A model generated the notes under the pieces. The model did no database searches. It worked only from the letters and a program-made list of their open reading frames with translations, and was not told the DNA's origin. DNA of 64,000 bases, taken from contig BSBK01002080.1 of NCBI GenBank assembly GCA_027943335.1, positions 624,001-688,000 of the forward strand, given 5' to 3'. Below are positions 11,501 through 23,689 of the stretch, one piece after another. The translations under genes were made by a program, and so were the position numbers. The stretch's first letter is position 1, and each line of letters starts with the position of its first letter. The DNA comes from Chamaecyparis obtusa. Lineage: Eukaryota; Streptophyta; Pinopsida; Cupressales; Cupressaceae.

Positions 11501-12287
11501 GTTTGCATACAGGAGGATGCCTTTTGGCCTGATAAACGCAGGTGCAACATTTCAAAGGGCCATGGATTATGCCTTCAAGGACTTAAAAGACAAGTGTATC
11601 ATCATCTACATGGATGATATCACAATATCTTCGAAAAGTAGAGAGGATCACATTTTGGATCTAAGGAAGGTTTTCATGAGGTGCAGGAAGTTCGGAGTTT
11701 CTTTGAATCCGAATAAATGTATGTTTGGAGTGACTGAAGGGAAACTTTTGGGGCATGTAGTTTCAGAGAAGGGAATCATGATAGATCCAAAGAGAGTGGA
11801 GGCTATTTCCAAGCTTGGCCTACCAGCTAGCAAGAAAGAGCTTAAGTCGTTCTTTGGGAAGATCAACTTTGTGAGAAAGTTCATATCCGCATTCGCAGAA
11901 ATAGTGAAGCCGATGAACGACATTTTAAAGAAAGATGCAAAAATGGATTGGACTCCAGCAGCGAAGAAGGCATTTGAAGAGATAAAGCAAGCTATTGTTA
12001 ATGCACCAGTTTTAGTGAGTCCAGATTATGAGAGGCCATTCAATATATATTCTTTCGCCTCTGATCATGCATGTGCTGCCATCTTAACACAGAAGAACAA
12101 AGAAGGTGAAGAGCATCCAATCGCATTCATGAGTTTACCTTTCAGAGAGGCCGAAATGAATTATCCAAATGTGGAAAGACAAGCTTATGCCTTGGTGAAG
12201 GCAATGAAGAAGTTCAGGCATTACATCTTGAGAAGCAAAGTCCATGAAATTGTGCCTGACATAGCAGTAAAGACCATTTTAATGTAA
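11501..12287 (+). pseudogene. Tat-like gypsy RT catalytic core and RNase H
   Basis: The RT core shows YRRMPFGLINAGATFQRAMD and the catalytic box IIIYMDD; most plant gypsy elements have YLDD here. LLGHVVSEKGIMIDPKRVEAI and the RNase H start (FNIYSFASDHACAAILTQKN) follow. RNase H ends at an in-frame TAA at 12285-12287, and the same frame continues (NKLGERRGKWVATIQEYDVE). The polyprotein is therefore broken by a point nonsense change, not by a frameshift. Confidence 0.9.
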
Positions 12288-13712
12288 AACAAACTTGGAG
12301 AGAGAAGAGGAAAGTGGGTCGCCACTATCCAGGAATATGATGTAGAAATTCAACCAATGAAGTTGGTCAGAGGTCAACAATTGGCACAGACCATGGCGTC
12401 AGAGGGGCCTGGACTTGTACAACAAGTTTATGAGTTGGAAGATGTGCGTCCCGATGAATGGTACCAGGACATAATCAATTATTTGCTAAATCATCGGTGC
12501 CCTTCACATTTGAATCTAGTACAGAAGCGGGCATTGAAATTCAAGAGCAAAAGGTACATGCTGCAAGGAGCAGTGCTATATAAACAGAATCATGAGGGAA
12601 TATATTTGAGGTGTGTTGGAAAGGAAGAAGCTAGAAACATTTTGGAACACTTTCATGATAAATGGGGAACAGGACATGGATCAGATTTGGCCACAACACA
12701 TTGGATACTAAGAGCAAGATACTATTGGCCAACCTTGTTCAAGGACACTCACGACCATGTGAAGACTTGTCATGTTTGCCAGACTTCGGCAAAGAGGGAG
12801 AGGAACCCAGCAATGCCTTTACAGCCGGTCATTGAGGTGAGACCCTTCGCGATGTGGGGACTTGACTTCATCAGTCCCATTAATCCACCTTCCTCAACGC
12901 AACACAGGTATATTCTAACAGCGACTGACTACTGTACTCGGTGGTCAGAAGCTCAAGCTTTTAAGAATTGCACTGCTGAGGTTGTTATTAGGTTCTTAGA
13001 GGAAAGAATCACTACAAGGTTTGGATGTCCTTCTTCTTTTGTATGTGATAATGGTTATGCTTTCATTTCCTTGAAATTTCATAATTGGGCATTTGATCAT
13101 GGGATTATTTTAAAATTTTCATCAAGATACTATCCCTAGGGAAATGGCCTAGCTGAATCTACAAACAAGAACCTTTTGACTGTAATCAGAAAACTTTTAG
13201 ACAAGAACCCAAGGGATTGGCACACACAGTTGAGATATGCTTTGTGGGCAGATAGAACAAGAGTTAAAGAGTCCATAGGAATTACTCCTTACCATCTAGT
13301 TTATGGACAGGACCTTGTGTTTCCTATTCAATTGAAAATCCCAACTTTGAGGTTCATACAAGACTATTATGATGAGAATGAAGACAAAGTCCAAGTCAGG
13401 TTGGCTCAACTGATGCAGTTAGATAAGAGAAGAGATGAAGCCCTAGAAAAATTTGCTAAACATCAAGGGATAGTAAAACGTTGGTTTGACAGAAGAATAC
13501 GAAACAAGGCCTTCGAGATTTATGACTTGGTCTTATATTGGGATAAAGCCCATGAGAAGAAAGGACATGATAAATTTGACAAACTTTGGAAAGGTCCTTT
13601 TCAAATCGCGGAAATTGTCGGGGATAATGCAATTCGGCTTAAGACGCTCACTGGTAGTGATGTCCCGTTCCCTGTCAACGGGCAATTCCTCAAGCATTAT
13701 TTCCAAGCCTAG
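12288..13712 (+). pseudogene. Tat-like gypsy RNase H tail and integrase
   Basis: The frame continues from the RNase H. The integrase zinc domain shows HDKWGTGH and CHVCQ (HHCC). The catalytic triad is visible as the Asp in WGLDFISP, the Asp in VCDNGYAF and the Glu in GLAEST. An in-frame TAG at 13137-13139 sits in YYPxGNGLAEST, where the family usually has Gln, consistent with a CAG-to-TAG change. The C-terminal part ends FPVNGQFLKHYFQA at 13712. The element is non-functional. Confidence 0.9.
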
Positions 13713-16709
13713 GACTCCGTCCGGAGCCCTTTTGTACATAGTAGTTTAGTTTTCTTTCAGTTAGTAGTTTAGTTTGCTTTCAGTTCGTAGAGTAGAGTTT
13801 GTCTTGGACCATTTGGTCCAAGGGTTAGAGTAGTTTCCTTTCAGTCGGTTAGAGTAGATTTCCTTTAGTTGTTTAGTTTAGGTGTTTGAGGGAGCTCGAG
13901 TTTAATCTGCACCAAGTCAGTTGACTTGGGATCTTTTAGCTTCCCTCAGTTTGAGAGCAATTTTGGTTTTGGAGCTTTGCAAGTGCAAAGGGGGTCCATG
14001 TTATCACTCATGGGTGAGGTTTGTAGATTTTACATATTTGGTGACAAAATAGGAATCCGTCTTATTCATTTCTTGAATATATTTCACGAAGTTTAGGGGA
14101 TTGAAGGTTGTGCCTGGTCGTTGGTCTATGGTAGGACTTGTACTAAATTTGGGTCAAACTTGATAGTGGCTCTTGAGTTACCTTTGACATGGTTACGACA
14201 TTATACTCACACTTAATTGCTCCGAGTTCTTGGTGTTTTGAAGTGAAGTTGGACTTAGTAAAAATCATACACCTGCTTCAGTGCCACTGTGGTCTTCCAA
14301 ACCCTCTGTGGGCTTCATTGCCTGCAAGCCAAACAGAAGATTGAAAAGAGAAAAGAAAGAAATATTACCAAAAGAATGTGCAAAAGATGAAAAATGCAAG
14401 ATGAAAAGCAATATCAAAATGAAAATGAAAGCGAAATTGGCTTTAAAGGGCGTGCAATCATCTCTACCGGTGCTATAAAAATAATCACTAAAGGTAGAAC
14501 CATGATTGTTGTGCCACAGCGATAACTCCGTTGGAGCTATGGACGCCTGACTGGCAGCGGGGCTCTATCCAAGATGCTTTTGAAGTAAGGATATTATAAT
14601 AACTAAGTCTAGTGGATCTGAGAGATTATCAAGTTCTTGTCGAGCGGGGAATAAATCACTTGCACACACGTGAGTAACTTATGGTCAGGGTGCTTAGGTT
14701 CGACTTGAGAGTCTTTCCCCGGGTTGAGTGCTTGTGCTTAAACAGATTTTCGGATAAGTCACCTTCAAAGTTTTGTGCTAAGTTATTTTGTTCTCGAAAT
14801 ATTCAGGAACATTTGACCAGTGGAGTCGCCAGATGTTGTGAGGTTTTCACATCATCGCCCCAAACAAGTCGGGGACCCCCTTTTTGAACAACCTTGGTTT
14901 CTCTCTTCAATCTCGATATCCTGAGGCCTTGACAATTTTGTGAGACTTACGATTTTGATTTTCAAAATTTTTGATGTTTGGAGGTGCTTGGTTTGGATTC
15001 TCAGCTGTGTTTGGGCATCTTGTGGATTTTTTTTGCAAATTTTGTGTAGGGGTGAAGTTGACTTGCTAAACGAAATTTCATGCTAAATTGAGGTTATTCC
15101 CTAGCAATTCAAAATTTTAAGCAATTGAAATTAAGATCTGATTATAAAATCTAAAATCTTGGCAATAAATATGAAAATCTGGGCTTATAAATTTCGAAAT
15201 TTGCATTGAAATTCAAACTCTAGGCAATTGACATTAAAAATCTGTACTAAAACTAAAATTTAGAGCCAATAAAGACAAAATCTATGCAATTAAATTGGTG
15301 GTCTGACCCTTAATTTCGAAAATCTGGGCAATAAGTGTTAAAATTTGCATTGAAAATAAAAAGTCTGGGCATAGGTTTTCGAAATCAGGCCCCCTTTATA
15401 ATGGCGCATGGCATGAAAATGTAAATTTGGGGCCTCCTTTGGTGGCGACCAGCCCCTCCATACATTTCGAAATTTGAGCCTTAGTAACAATAAATTTTAA
15501 TGCAAATTTATTTATTTTTAGGGCAGGTCAGCCCTCCCTATTGGCTTCTAATTTTAATTTTTTTTCTTTCCCTTATGCAGGTCGGCCCCCTATTAGAGGC
15601 TCTTGGCTTCATATATGAAAGGGCGCCCTCCTCCTTACTCCTCATCCATTCCCAGCGAACCACAAAGGAGAAGCAGCAAACTATATTAGGAAACAGGGTG
15701 CGAACTTAGAAGCAGTCAAGACAAGCAGCGATTTCATTTAGGAGCAGATCCAAAACACATAAAAGGCAGATCCGAATCTGGCATAGGCGGGCAGGCCTGA
15801 ATTTATTGAAGAGTGGTGCTATAGAAGATCCGAAAGTGTATGGGGATGAGGGCAGATCTGAGATAAAGGCAGATTTGAAAACATAGAACAAAGCCAGACC
15901 CAAATTTGTAAAGAGGTGCAGGTCCAAATCTGTTAAGGAAGAGCGAATTCTCAGGGGCAGGTCCGAGTTTGAGGGGGAGAGATCAGAGCACAGAGTGCAG
16001 ATCTGATATTTTTCAAGACCAAATCAAACATAGGAGGAGGAGCGAAATCATTAGAGGGCAGATCTGATATAATTTGTGAGCAGATTTGTTGGAGAAAGAC
16101 AGTGATTTGAGAGGTAATTCTGGTATTTTGGGATCAGATTCGAATTGGTGAGGAAGAGCAGAATATTGGATATTGGGGAAGGCTACTGATTTTTGCCCAG
16201 GCCCTGCCATTTTTGAGGACAAATTGGCGAAATTTGGTGAGTAACTTAACTTATTCTCTTAATTGCTATCTTTCTTTGGTGTTGTTTGTTTGGTGTAGAA
16301 GATAAGTTTCAGGATTGAGGGTGAAGGTTGGTCTACAAGGCAGATTTTCTCCTTGTTCTTTCTTGGTACATTTCCCTATTTTCTTCTTGCATCATCCATT
16401 CCATCACCTCATCATCTCATTAGGGCTTGAAGTTGGGAGATATAAGTGTAGTTTCCGTTTAGGATTTGGAGAAAGGAGATATAAGTGTAGTCCCACCCCT
16501 AGGAAAGCAGTTGGGAGATATAAGTGTAGTCCATCAATAGGTAACGAAGAGGCAGAAATAAGTGGTAGTCCATCTCACTAAGCGAAGGGGCAGAGATAAG
16601 TGTAGTGTGATAGGAATTGACGAGGCAAAAATATGTTTGATCACCCCTATGCGAAGAGGCAGAGATAAGTGTAGTCCCACCTCACAGTAGAAAGAAGGAG
16701 CAGAAATAA
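13713..16709 (+). mobile_element. Gypsy 3' region, LTR-like stretch and leader, no gene
   Basis: After pol there is about 1.1 kb of non-coding sequence with repeated TAGTTTAGTTT motifs (13740-13900). From about 14838 (TGTTGTGAGG) the sequence looks like an LTR or long leader, but no second copy in the window confirms its edges. From 15700 to 16200 the word GCAGATCTGA recurs. At 16430-16715 about seven copies of a GAGATATAAGTGTAGTCC-like motif precede the next ORF. Confidence 0.45.
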
Positions 16710-16715
16710 GTGTTT
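16434..16715 (+). repeat. Short direct repeat, GAGATAAGTGTAGTCC type
   Basis: About seven imperfect copies of GGCAGAGATAAGTGTAGT occur at irregular 30-60 base spacing directly upstream of the ATG at 16710. They could be a leader or structural repeat of the retroelement. No function can be read from sequence alone. Confidence 0.65.
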
Positions 16716-18383
16716 AGGATGGCGGATGCTAGTGCAAGCAAGAACCCAAAAGGAATTAATACCAAGAAAGACAAGGAAGACATGATGCCAAAGACCACCT
16801 TCTTCTCGAAATTGAAGCGAGTCGGAGACACCAACATCGGCACCATAGATATGAAACAGTTGAGAGATAGGTTAAAAGGAGGCCAATCCTCTATGGCAAA
16901 GAGGATCTACAAGTTTGGAATTGTGCAAGCTGCCGCTTTCCCTCCTACCTTGCCTTGTCCGGAATTGATCATGGAGTGTGCATCTCGGCTTGATATTGCG
17001 ACCAAGTCTATCGTCTTTGATGGAGAGAGAGTGATGGCTAATATCAGCGGGCAGGTGATAGAGGAAGTGTTCAATATACCCCAACAGAAAGGAGTTATAG
17101 TAATGTTAATGGATCAAGTAGCCAGGTTCTTTCAAGACAATCAGGATGCCTACTTTGCTCTACTAAAGCAGAATTGGTTGCACGAAGGCAAGAAGGGAGT
17201 CACCAAGACATCAAAGCTCACGAGGTCAAATTTCAAATCAGAGTACGGCGATCTTATTGTGCTTCTCAACCGAGTTGTGGGCTCCACTCAAGGTATGCAG
17301 TTTGAAACTTGGATGTACTATTTTATTGAAGGAATTGAAAATGGAAAAAGAAAATTTGATTCGGCTAGAATTATAAGTGAAAATTTAGAGTTGCAACTTA
17401 GGACAATACAAAATCAGAAACAATTCTATATTGGGTCCTACCTTTTCTATTTAGTTGCAAGATTGTATGAACATCCTGGACTTAAGGCTAGAGGGGTAAT
17501 TGGCAATGGGCCCGGACAATGCTTGGTGCATGAGTGCTATCCACAACTTCATTTGCACAACACCAAGGACTACAAGACATTTTATGATGCCTTTGCCATG
17601 AAGACAATAAGGATATTGCAAGGGACACCCGCAAGGAGGCTCTCGCCGGAGGCAGAGATCAAAAAGTTTGAGAGTTGGTTCATCCAGTTTCCACAATTCA
17701 CTTATATCAGAGTGGTTGTATGCACGACTTGCCCCAAGAGGCTTCCAAGGTACCCACCCGATAGGATAGTTTTGATGGAGTTGGCTAGACAACTTGAGCA
17801 ATATGACAAAATGATGAAGCTCAGAGGTGAGACAGGGGTTACCTTCTCACTCATGATAGGCAATGATAGTTGTCCCAATCCTATCGCCTTTGCAGCTGCA
17901 GAGAAGGTGTTAGAACAATATCATCTAGCGTGGTATAAGGCAAGGCAATGATTTGATCCTAATGGTCTAATCAAGGCATCTCATGGGGCCCCATTCAAGC
18001 ATATTCCTACTTTGGAGGATTTTTGGGCCAATGCACAGGATCACTTTCATGTGAGGAAGTTGGCTTTCTCAAGGTTATCAGTGGACATGATGAGGGCAAT
18101 CAAATGGAGAAATCTTAATATTTCGGATCAGCTGGAAGAGGATGAAGATGTGCTAAGGGAAGATTACAATACAGTAGAGGGAACGGAGTTGAATCCAATT
18201 GAGTGGGATGATCATCGGGATCCATCCTTGGATGCAATAACAAGAATAGTTGAACTACACACTGAATGGTGGTATAATAGGAAGTTTAAGCAATTGCAAA
18301 GTCGGAGGGTACACCTTACCTATGAGGATGAAACCAAAGGAGGAGACTCCAGCGGAGTCAATTGGACCCCAAGGTGGGGGTAA
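16710..18383 (+). pseudogene. Large retroelement-associated ORF, first part
   Basis: A single frame runs 558 codons with one stop (TGA 17949-17951, in KARQxFDPNG). The start chosen is MFRMADASASK, after the leader repeats. The protein begins with a Lys-rich segment and then appears as a globular, helix-rich domain with no zinc knuckle, protease or RT motif. It lies on the same strand as, and 3 kb downstream of, the Tat-like pol. Tat-group elements are known to carry extra ORFs outside gag-pol, so this may be one. It could also be the gag-side ORF of a second, tail-to-head element. Function not recognised. Confidence 0.6.
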
Positions 18384-18423
18384 TAGCCAGCAATAGCAAG
18401 CAGTTAAGAATAAGAAGAGGAGT

Positions 18424-19923
18424 TTGGAGGTTGAGAAGAATAGAGAACATCAAGAGCCTCCAGCAAAGAAACAGAGAAAAGTACCATCAAGAGAGAGCAT
18501 AATCGAGACTAGAAGCCAAGAGTTTGATACAAGTGAGCAAAGGGCAGCGGTAGAGGTGAGCTCTGGTTCAAAATCAAGTGGTTATAGTAATAGTACAGAG
18601 TACTCTCCCCTTTTAGAGAACCAAGTTGAGGAGGATGTGGCAGTTAGTAATGAAGGAGATAGGCCAGTTGACACTAAGGCTCTATCAACTGAGGAAGGAA
18701 ACCAAGCGCCTAAGGATGTTTGTGATGCTATGCTAGTCGAACCTAATCCAGATATGGGGAGATGCATTGCACCACTATGGCTGAGACAGATGCTTATGCC
18801 AAGGCACGAGGTTGTGGCCATCCGGACAGTTGAAGATATTCAAGGGTTAGTGGAAAAGGAAGATGATGTTGGATAGAAACAAATTGCAGGAACAGTGGCA
18901 AAGGTAATTAGGGATGGTGATGATGGTCACTGAAAGGTTCAAATTGCGGTGCCAAAGGTTAGCAGGGCAATGGGCGAAATTGTGGCCCGAGATTATGAGA
19001 TAGTAGAGCATAACATGGGAAGGATCACAGATGACATGGAGTGTGTGGAGGTTCAGGAAGGTGTGGCTTCAATTAGAGAAAGGTTGAGAAAGGCGAACGA
19101 AAGGATTGCAGAATTGGAGATTGAAAACAAGTATTGGAGAGATAGCCAGCCTATCTAACAGTTGCATCAGGCAGCCCTTCCACAGGATAGTGGGAGCAAC
19201 ATGGAAGAGATATTAGGTAGAGAGCAAGGAACTAAAAATTGGATCAGTAGTACAATTCAAGAAGGGCGAAGGTTCTTGCCTGCCTTTATCTCGACATTCA
19301 GGTCATTTGTGTCTCTTAGAGACAAATTCAGAACATTTGAGGGGATGTGGAAGGATTTCCTTCCAATCTGTGACTTAGCCATTCCCAGGCTACATGCAGC
19401 CTTAGAGTTATCAGAGGAATCTTTGGTGAAGGCCAAGTTGATCAGTGAAGGAGAAAAGAATATTATTGAGTCTTGGTATGTTATCTTGACTGCCAGATCG
19501 AGGGTACTCGAAGAGATACAGGATGAGATTGCAAAATATAGTCCAAGCATCGACACTTTCATTTCAAACATACTGAGCGATGCGAGGGTTGCACTTGATT
19601 TTGAAGGAATCAAAGAGGAGGATTTTAATGAGAGAGAGTTTGGATCGAGATTGGATGAGTTAGGGAAGGTTGCCTCCAAAGAGAAATAGTTGGACATTCT
19701 TGCCTCCCTCAAGGCCCTTATCGAGTTTGCCAAAGATGATGAGAAGGAGAGTGAGAAGACACTACAAGCAGCGAAGAACATGATGAACACAGCTAAGCGC
19801 AGGACAAGGCATACACCTTGCCCTCCCATGGAGGAAGTCAACAACATGTTAGCTAATTTCATAGCTTATGCTAAAAAGATGAAAGAAAGGGGTAGAATTG
19901 TATTAGAAGATCATTTGATATAA
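18424..19923 (+). pseudogene. Large retroelement-associated ORF, second part
   Basis: This is the +1 frame relative to 16710-18383, with stops at about 18874, 18931, 19156 and 19687; the region between the two parts implies a frameshift near 18384-18423. It begins with a charged segment resembling a nuclear signal (PAKKQRKVPS). A coiled coil (IRERLRKANERIAELEIENK) follows, then a helical C-terminal half with many Glu and Lys. No catalytic motif is visible. The two parts together make about 1,050 residues. Confidence 0.55.
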
Positions 19924-20884
19924 GCCCAACTGGCAAATTTTCCTTTCTTCTTGGGTAGGATAGGTGTCTGATTCTGATTGGCTAACATTTTGGTGTCTTC
20001 TCATTGGTTGCCACTTTTCCTTTTTTTTTCATTGGTCCATTGATGAGGTGGCCAATATCATTATCATTATAGATATATTGATATATATAAATATTATTAT
20101 TATATACTCTTTATGGTCAATAACCGATAACTAATTGAAATCGGTATCACCCGACAATATTAGTATCACATTAACATTTAAGTTGAATCGGTATTAAACC
20201 GATGGCTTTAGCATTACTAGTGATTCTGTGTCAAATCGATTAATAATGATCAGTTGACACATATTATATGAATCGGTGTTATCGTATTATATTAGTCGAC
20301 ACATTATATGAATCAGTGTTAACGTATGGTATTAGTCGACACCATATTAATCGGTGTTATCGTTCTAACATGAAACGATATTATCATTTGCATCCATAGT
20401 AATTGATGTTTAGTCATGCCTATGATAGGTGTGACTCCTCAAGGAGTCACATCTATCATAGACGTGACCCATCACTATGCTGAGATATACATATCGATAG
20501 AACTGTTCCATACTCACACAGAAATTAATAAGTGCCGAGTACAGTGAACAACAAAGTTTAATATATATTCCTTCATCAAGCATATTCGAATTACAAGTAT
20601 TGTATCTACATACACTCAGATTTCTTCTCCTGCAAATAACATTGATATTGTTAGAATAGACATTTATATAATCAACATTGCATATATATATAGAAGATCA
20701 AATTGAATTTGAATAATAAGTTTATCTTGAATTAACTATTTTTGACAAACACTTTTTCGATGCTGCTACAAAAATTGTGAAGGTGCTTTGGAAACTTCAA
20801 AAGTTGAATATTTAATTGTTTTGTATTCAAGAATCAAGTCATTCATTATTAATTTTTAACTCTAGTCTCTAATAATTAATGATA
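19924..20884. other. Non-coding, AT-rich, with CGGT repeats and a long palindrome
   Basis: No gene is seen. From 20115 to 20370 short phrases such as ATCGGTGTTATCG and TAGTCGACAC recur (two near-tandem copies about 55 bases apart at 20272-20360). A near-perfect inverted repeat lies at 20413-20468. The stretch just before 20909 is probably intron of the hAT gene. Confidence 0.6.
20413..20468. repeat. 27-bp inverted repeat with 2-base loop
   Basis: The left arm 20413-20439 and right arm 20442-20468 pair at 24 of 27 positions. The inner ten pairs (GTGACTCCT against AGGAGTCAC) are perfect. It could extrude as a cruciform or fold as a strong RNA hairpin. Confidence 0.85.
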
Positions 20885-20908
20885 ATTTTTTTCAACTTAA
20901 AATTGTAG

Positions 20909-22001
20909 GTGACAGAGCCCTTGGTTAGAGTTCTCCGCTTGGTAGATGGGGATCAAACCCCAATGGGGTATCTTTATGAGGCCATGGATAGGGCCAAAGA
21001 GCCTATTAAAAATTACTACAAGGGGAAAGCCTCAAATTTGACCCCATATGGGACATTATTGACAAGAGGTAGAACAATCAGCTCCATCAATCCATTCATG
21101 CAACAGGGTACTTCCTCAACCCTCGTTTTCGCTTCTCTCCATCCTACTGAGATCCCAATGGAGAGGTCATGGAGGGCTTCACTAATTGCATGCAGAGGAT
21201 GGTACCGAAGATTGAGGTGAGAGACCTCATTGTGGCCAAGATGAAAGTGTACTAGAATGCAACGGGCAAGCTATTCTTCTCAAATGTGGCAAGGAGAGGA
21301 AGAAACACTCAAACCCCCCAAGTACAATATTTGGATTTTTAGAGTCTTTCACATGTATGATAAGAAGATAAAACTAAGTTACTAAAATATGTTTTCACCT
21401 TGCTTTCTAACTATTTAATATTTATCTTGCAGATGATTGGTCGCGAAATTGCAGTGGAAATGTCCCAAATTTACAAAAACTTGCCCTTCGCATCTTATGT
21501 CAACCTTCTAGTTCATCTAGTTGTGAGCGTAATTGGAGTTTATTCGAGGCCATTCACACGAAGAGGAACAAGTTAGCACAAAAATGCCTCAATGACCTGG
21601 TCTTTGTGCAATATAACCTTAAGTTGTGCATAAGTAAGGTAGAGTTAGCACCAGTTGGTCCACTTGATTTGGATGACATAGATCCTTACTGTGATTGGAC
21701 ATCACAAGAGCAGCCTCCATTGTTCATAGAGGATGACATCTACGATTTGAAGAGGCAGGCTATCGAGGAGGGTGGATTCACAGCAGGATTGGATGACATT
21801 CCTAAGGAGGATGAGGGCACTGAGTCTAAGACTGAGGAGGATACAGATGATGAGGAGTCATTGCCAGTGTCAGCACCATCCACATCCAGGATAGAGGTTG
21901 AGTCACAGCCACAACGAACTTCTACGACTAGACCCCCTTCCATTCCAACAGCTTTTACTAGAGCTGCTAGGAGGGGAAGAGGAAGATGTAGACTATTTTG
22001 A
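20909..22001 (+). pseudogene. hAT transposase C-terminal half, decayed
   Basis: Exon-like sequence starts after AATTGTAG at 20908 (3' splice site) with EPLVRVLRLVDGD and GYLYEAMDRAKEPIKNYY. A one-base frameshift near 21047 moves the homology to another frame (IWDIIDKR, GYFLNPRFRFSPSY, DPNGEVMEGFTNCMQRMVP), interrupted by three stops. After a second intron-like stretch ending CTTGCAG at 21432, the dimerisation domain is clear: PNLQKLALRILCQPSSSSSC and ERNWSLFEAIHTKRNKL, ending in an acidic tail. These phrases are typical of plant hAT transposases. The N-terminal BED zinc finger is not seen in the window. The gene is not functional. Confidence 0.85.
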
Positions 22002-22366
22002 TATTGTACTTGACACTTGGTCTTTTCTTTTAGCTTTACAAAGACACTTTGTTATTTTTAGTTTGCTTCAGAGTTCAAACTATGGCTACAAGCCATCAGC
22101 ATTCCACATGAGGATGTCATTTTGTATCATATTTGCATTTATATATATCTAGATCAGCTTGTTTGGTTTGTTTACTCATTTACAGACTCATTAGATACAT
22201 ATCCTTATTGAATTTTGCAAAAAAATGCATTTCTAATTAAATTTAAGCAATTTTTCAAGTTCTCGATATTTTCCCGAGAAGTTCCTGACTTATCTCCAAT
22301 ATCTTCCAATATGTCTTTTTTTGCCCTCGGCGATAAGTTGTCGATAACGATATTTTGAACTATGGT
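22002..22366 (+). mobile_element. 3' flank and probable terminus of hAT element
   Basis: Non-coding. It ends with CGATATTTTGAACTATG (22346-22362), preceded by paired TTATCG/CGATAA words. This is a plausible 3' subterminal and terminal inverted repeat region, about 360 bases after the transposase stop. The matching 5' end is not identified (compare 8176-8190). Confidence 0.4.
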
Positions 22367-23368
22367 CTAAATTGCTAAGAGATACAATCTGGAGAATACT
22401 TGGTGATTTCATTAAGAGGTCATATTTGGGCATATTGGAGATAACATATCAGAGTTTTCGGAGCTAATTTTATATCAAATTTAAAGAGAAAAGATTTGGA
22501 GAAGATTGTACAAGGTTTATCTCTATTTGTTGGTTATATCCTATGTCACAAGGTTCGCCGAATTTTTGGCTTCAAATTCGAAATTCGGCGAACTTGAAAA
22601 AAAATAATAAAATTCATTAAAATTCGTCTAAAGTTCACTGGAGTTTGTTGAAGAGTAATTTTCTACAGCTGCAACTAGTTGAACAGGAAATTTCTACAGC
22701 TGTGGCTAGGGCATAAAAGATTTGCGGTGGTCTGAATGTGTCCACGACTCTACGTAATAACATGTCCCCATAAATTTCTACAGTTGTGGCATAAGAGATT
22801 TCTGGCCTTTACATCCTCTGTTACGGTCTTTACATCAGTTGTATAAAGTGTTTCGATCTGGACTGCCACAATGAGGACAACCAGCATATGAAGCTCGAAA
22901 CTAGCATATAATTGGGGATTATTCATGTTTGTTTTCTATTATATTAGGCTTCCCAAAATCCACTTTGGAGCATGCCTTTTCATTTAAAGGCAGCAACGAT
23001 TTTATATTTTTATATTGCCAATAGTAAAAATGTCAAATGTTCTAACATATTGATATATTTTTTAAATAGAATAAAATTTAGTATTTTTTATTTTGTTTTT
23101 AATGTTACAATATATATATGCTTTTTACTAATAATATTTTAGTGTTCTTATTTTGTGTTTCATGTTTTTAAAAATTGAATTTAATATTTTTATTGTTTTA
23201 TTGTTAAAAATAAAAAATTATATATTTTTAATTTTGTTTTAAAATAACATTTAGTGATTATTTATTTCATTTCAAATCTATAATGTTTTGTAATATTAAA
23301 CTATTTTGATTTTTTTTGGATATATTATTTATTTTTTTAAAACGATTAAATTTAGATAAGGCGAATTT

Positions 23369-23642
23369 TGTTGAGAAATTCAGATCGTCTTGTAGAGAAT
23401 ATATATAAGTGCTATGCGAAATAGATTACCATTGTTATTGATCTTTTCACCAACCATCAATATGCATTTATATCCTTTGAATAGTCATGTCTTGAAGAGC
23501 CATGACCATACGTGGCTTATGCTACGTAGGGTCATGACCCTTCATAACCGATTGATAATATTAACTATATTGTAACATATACAAATATCAAATGCTCTTA
23601 ATATATATATATATATAATCAATTCGATGCTATATTTCAACA
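23369..23642 (-). repeat. 3' LTR of nested copia element
   Basis: 274 bp, TGTTGAGAAA at the left and TTTCAACA at the right. It is nearly identical to 27962-28275. It contains the palindrome GGGTCATGACCC and the pair ACGTGG/CTACGT. On the minus strand it is preceded by the purine run AAGAGGGAT. Confidence 0.9.
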
Positions 23643-23689
23643 ATCCCTCTTAGCAAGAGGAGATTAATATTCACAAGAAGTGAGTGTTA

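Noticed and set aside
14838..16210. Defined LTR of the Tat-like gypsy element
   Set aside because: The start looks plausible (TGTTGTGAGG) but there is no second copy, no clear polypurine tract and no recognisable primer site in the window.
19257..19862. 201-residue minus-strand reading frame
   Set aside because: It is the antisense shadow of the plus-strand ORF 18424-19923; composition (Ser/Leu-rich) and lack of any domain support this.
8176..22362. A single 14-kb hAT element bounded by TAGTTCAAAATATCG repeats
   Set aside because: No matching 8-bp duplication flanks the two motifs; they could belong to two different copies.
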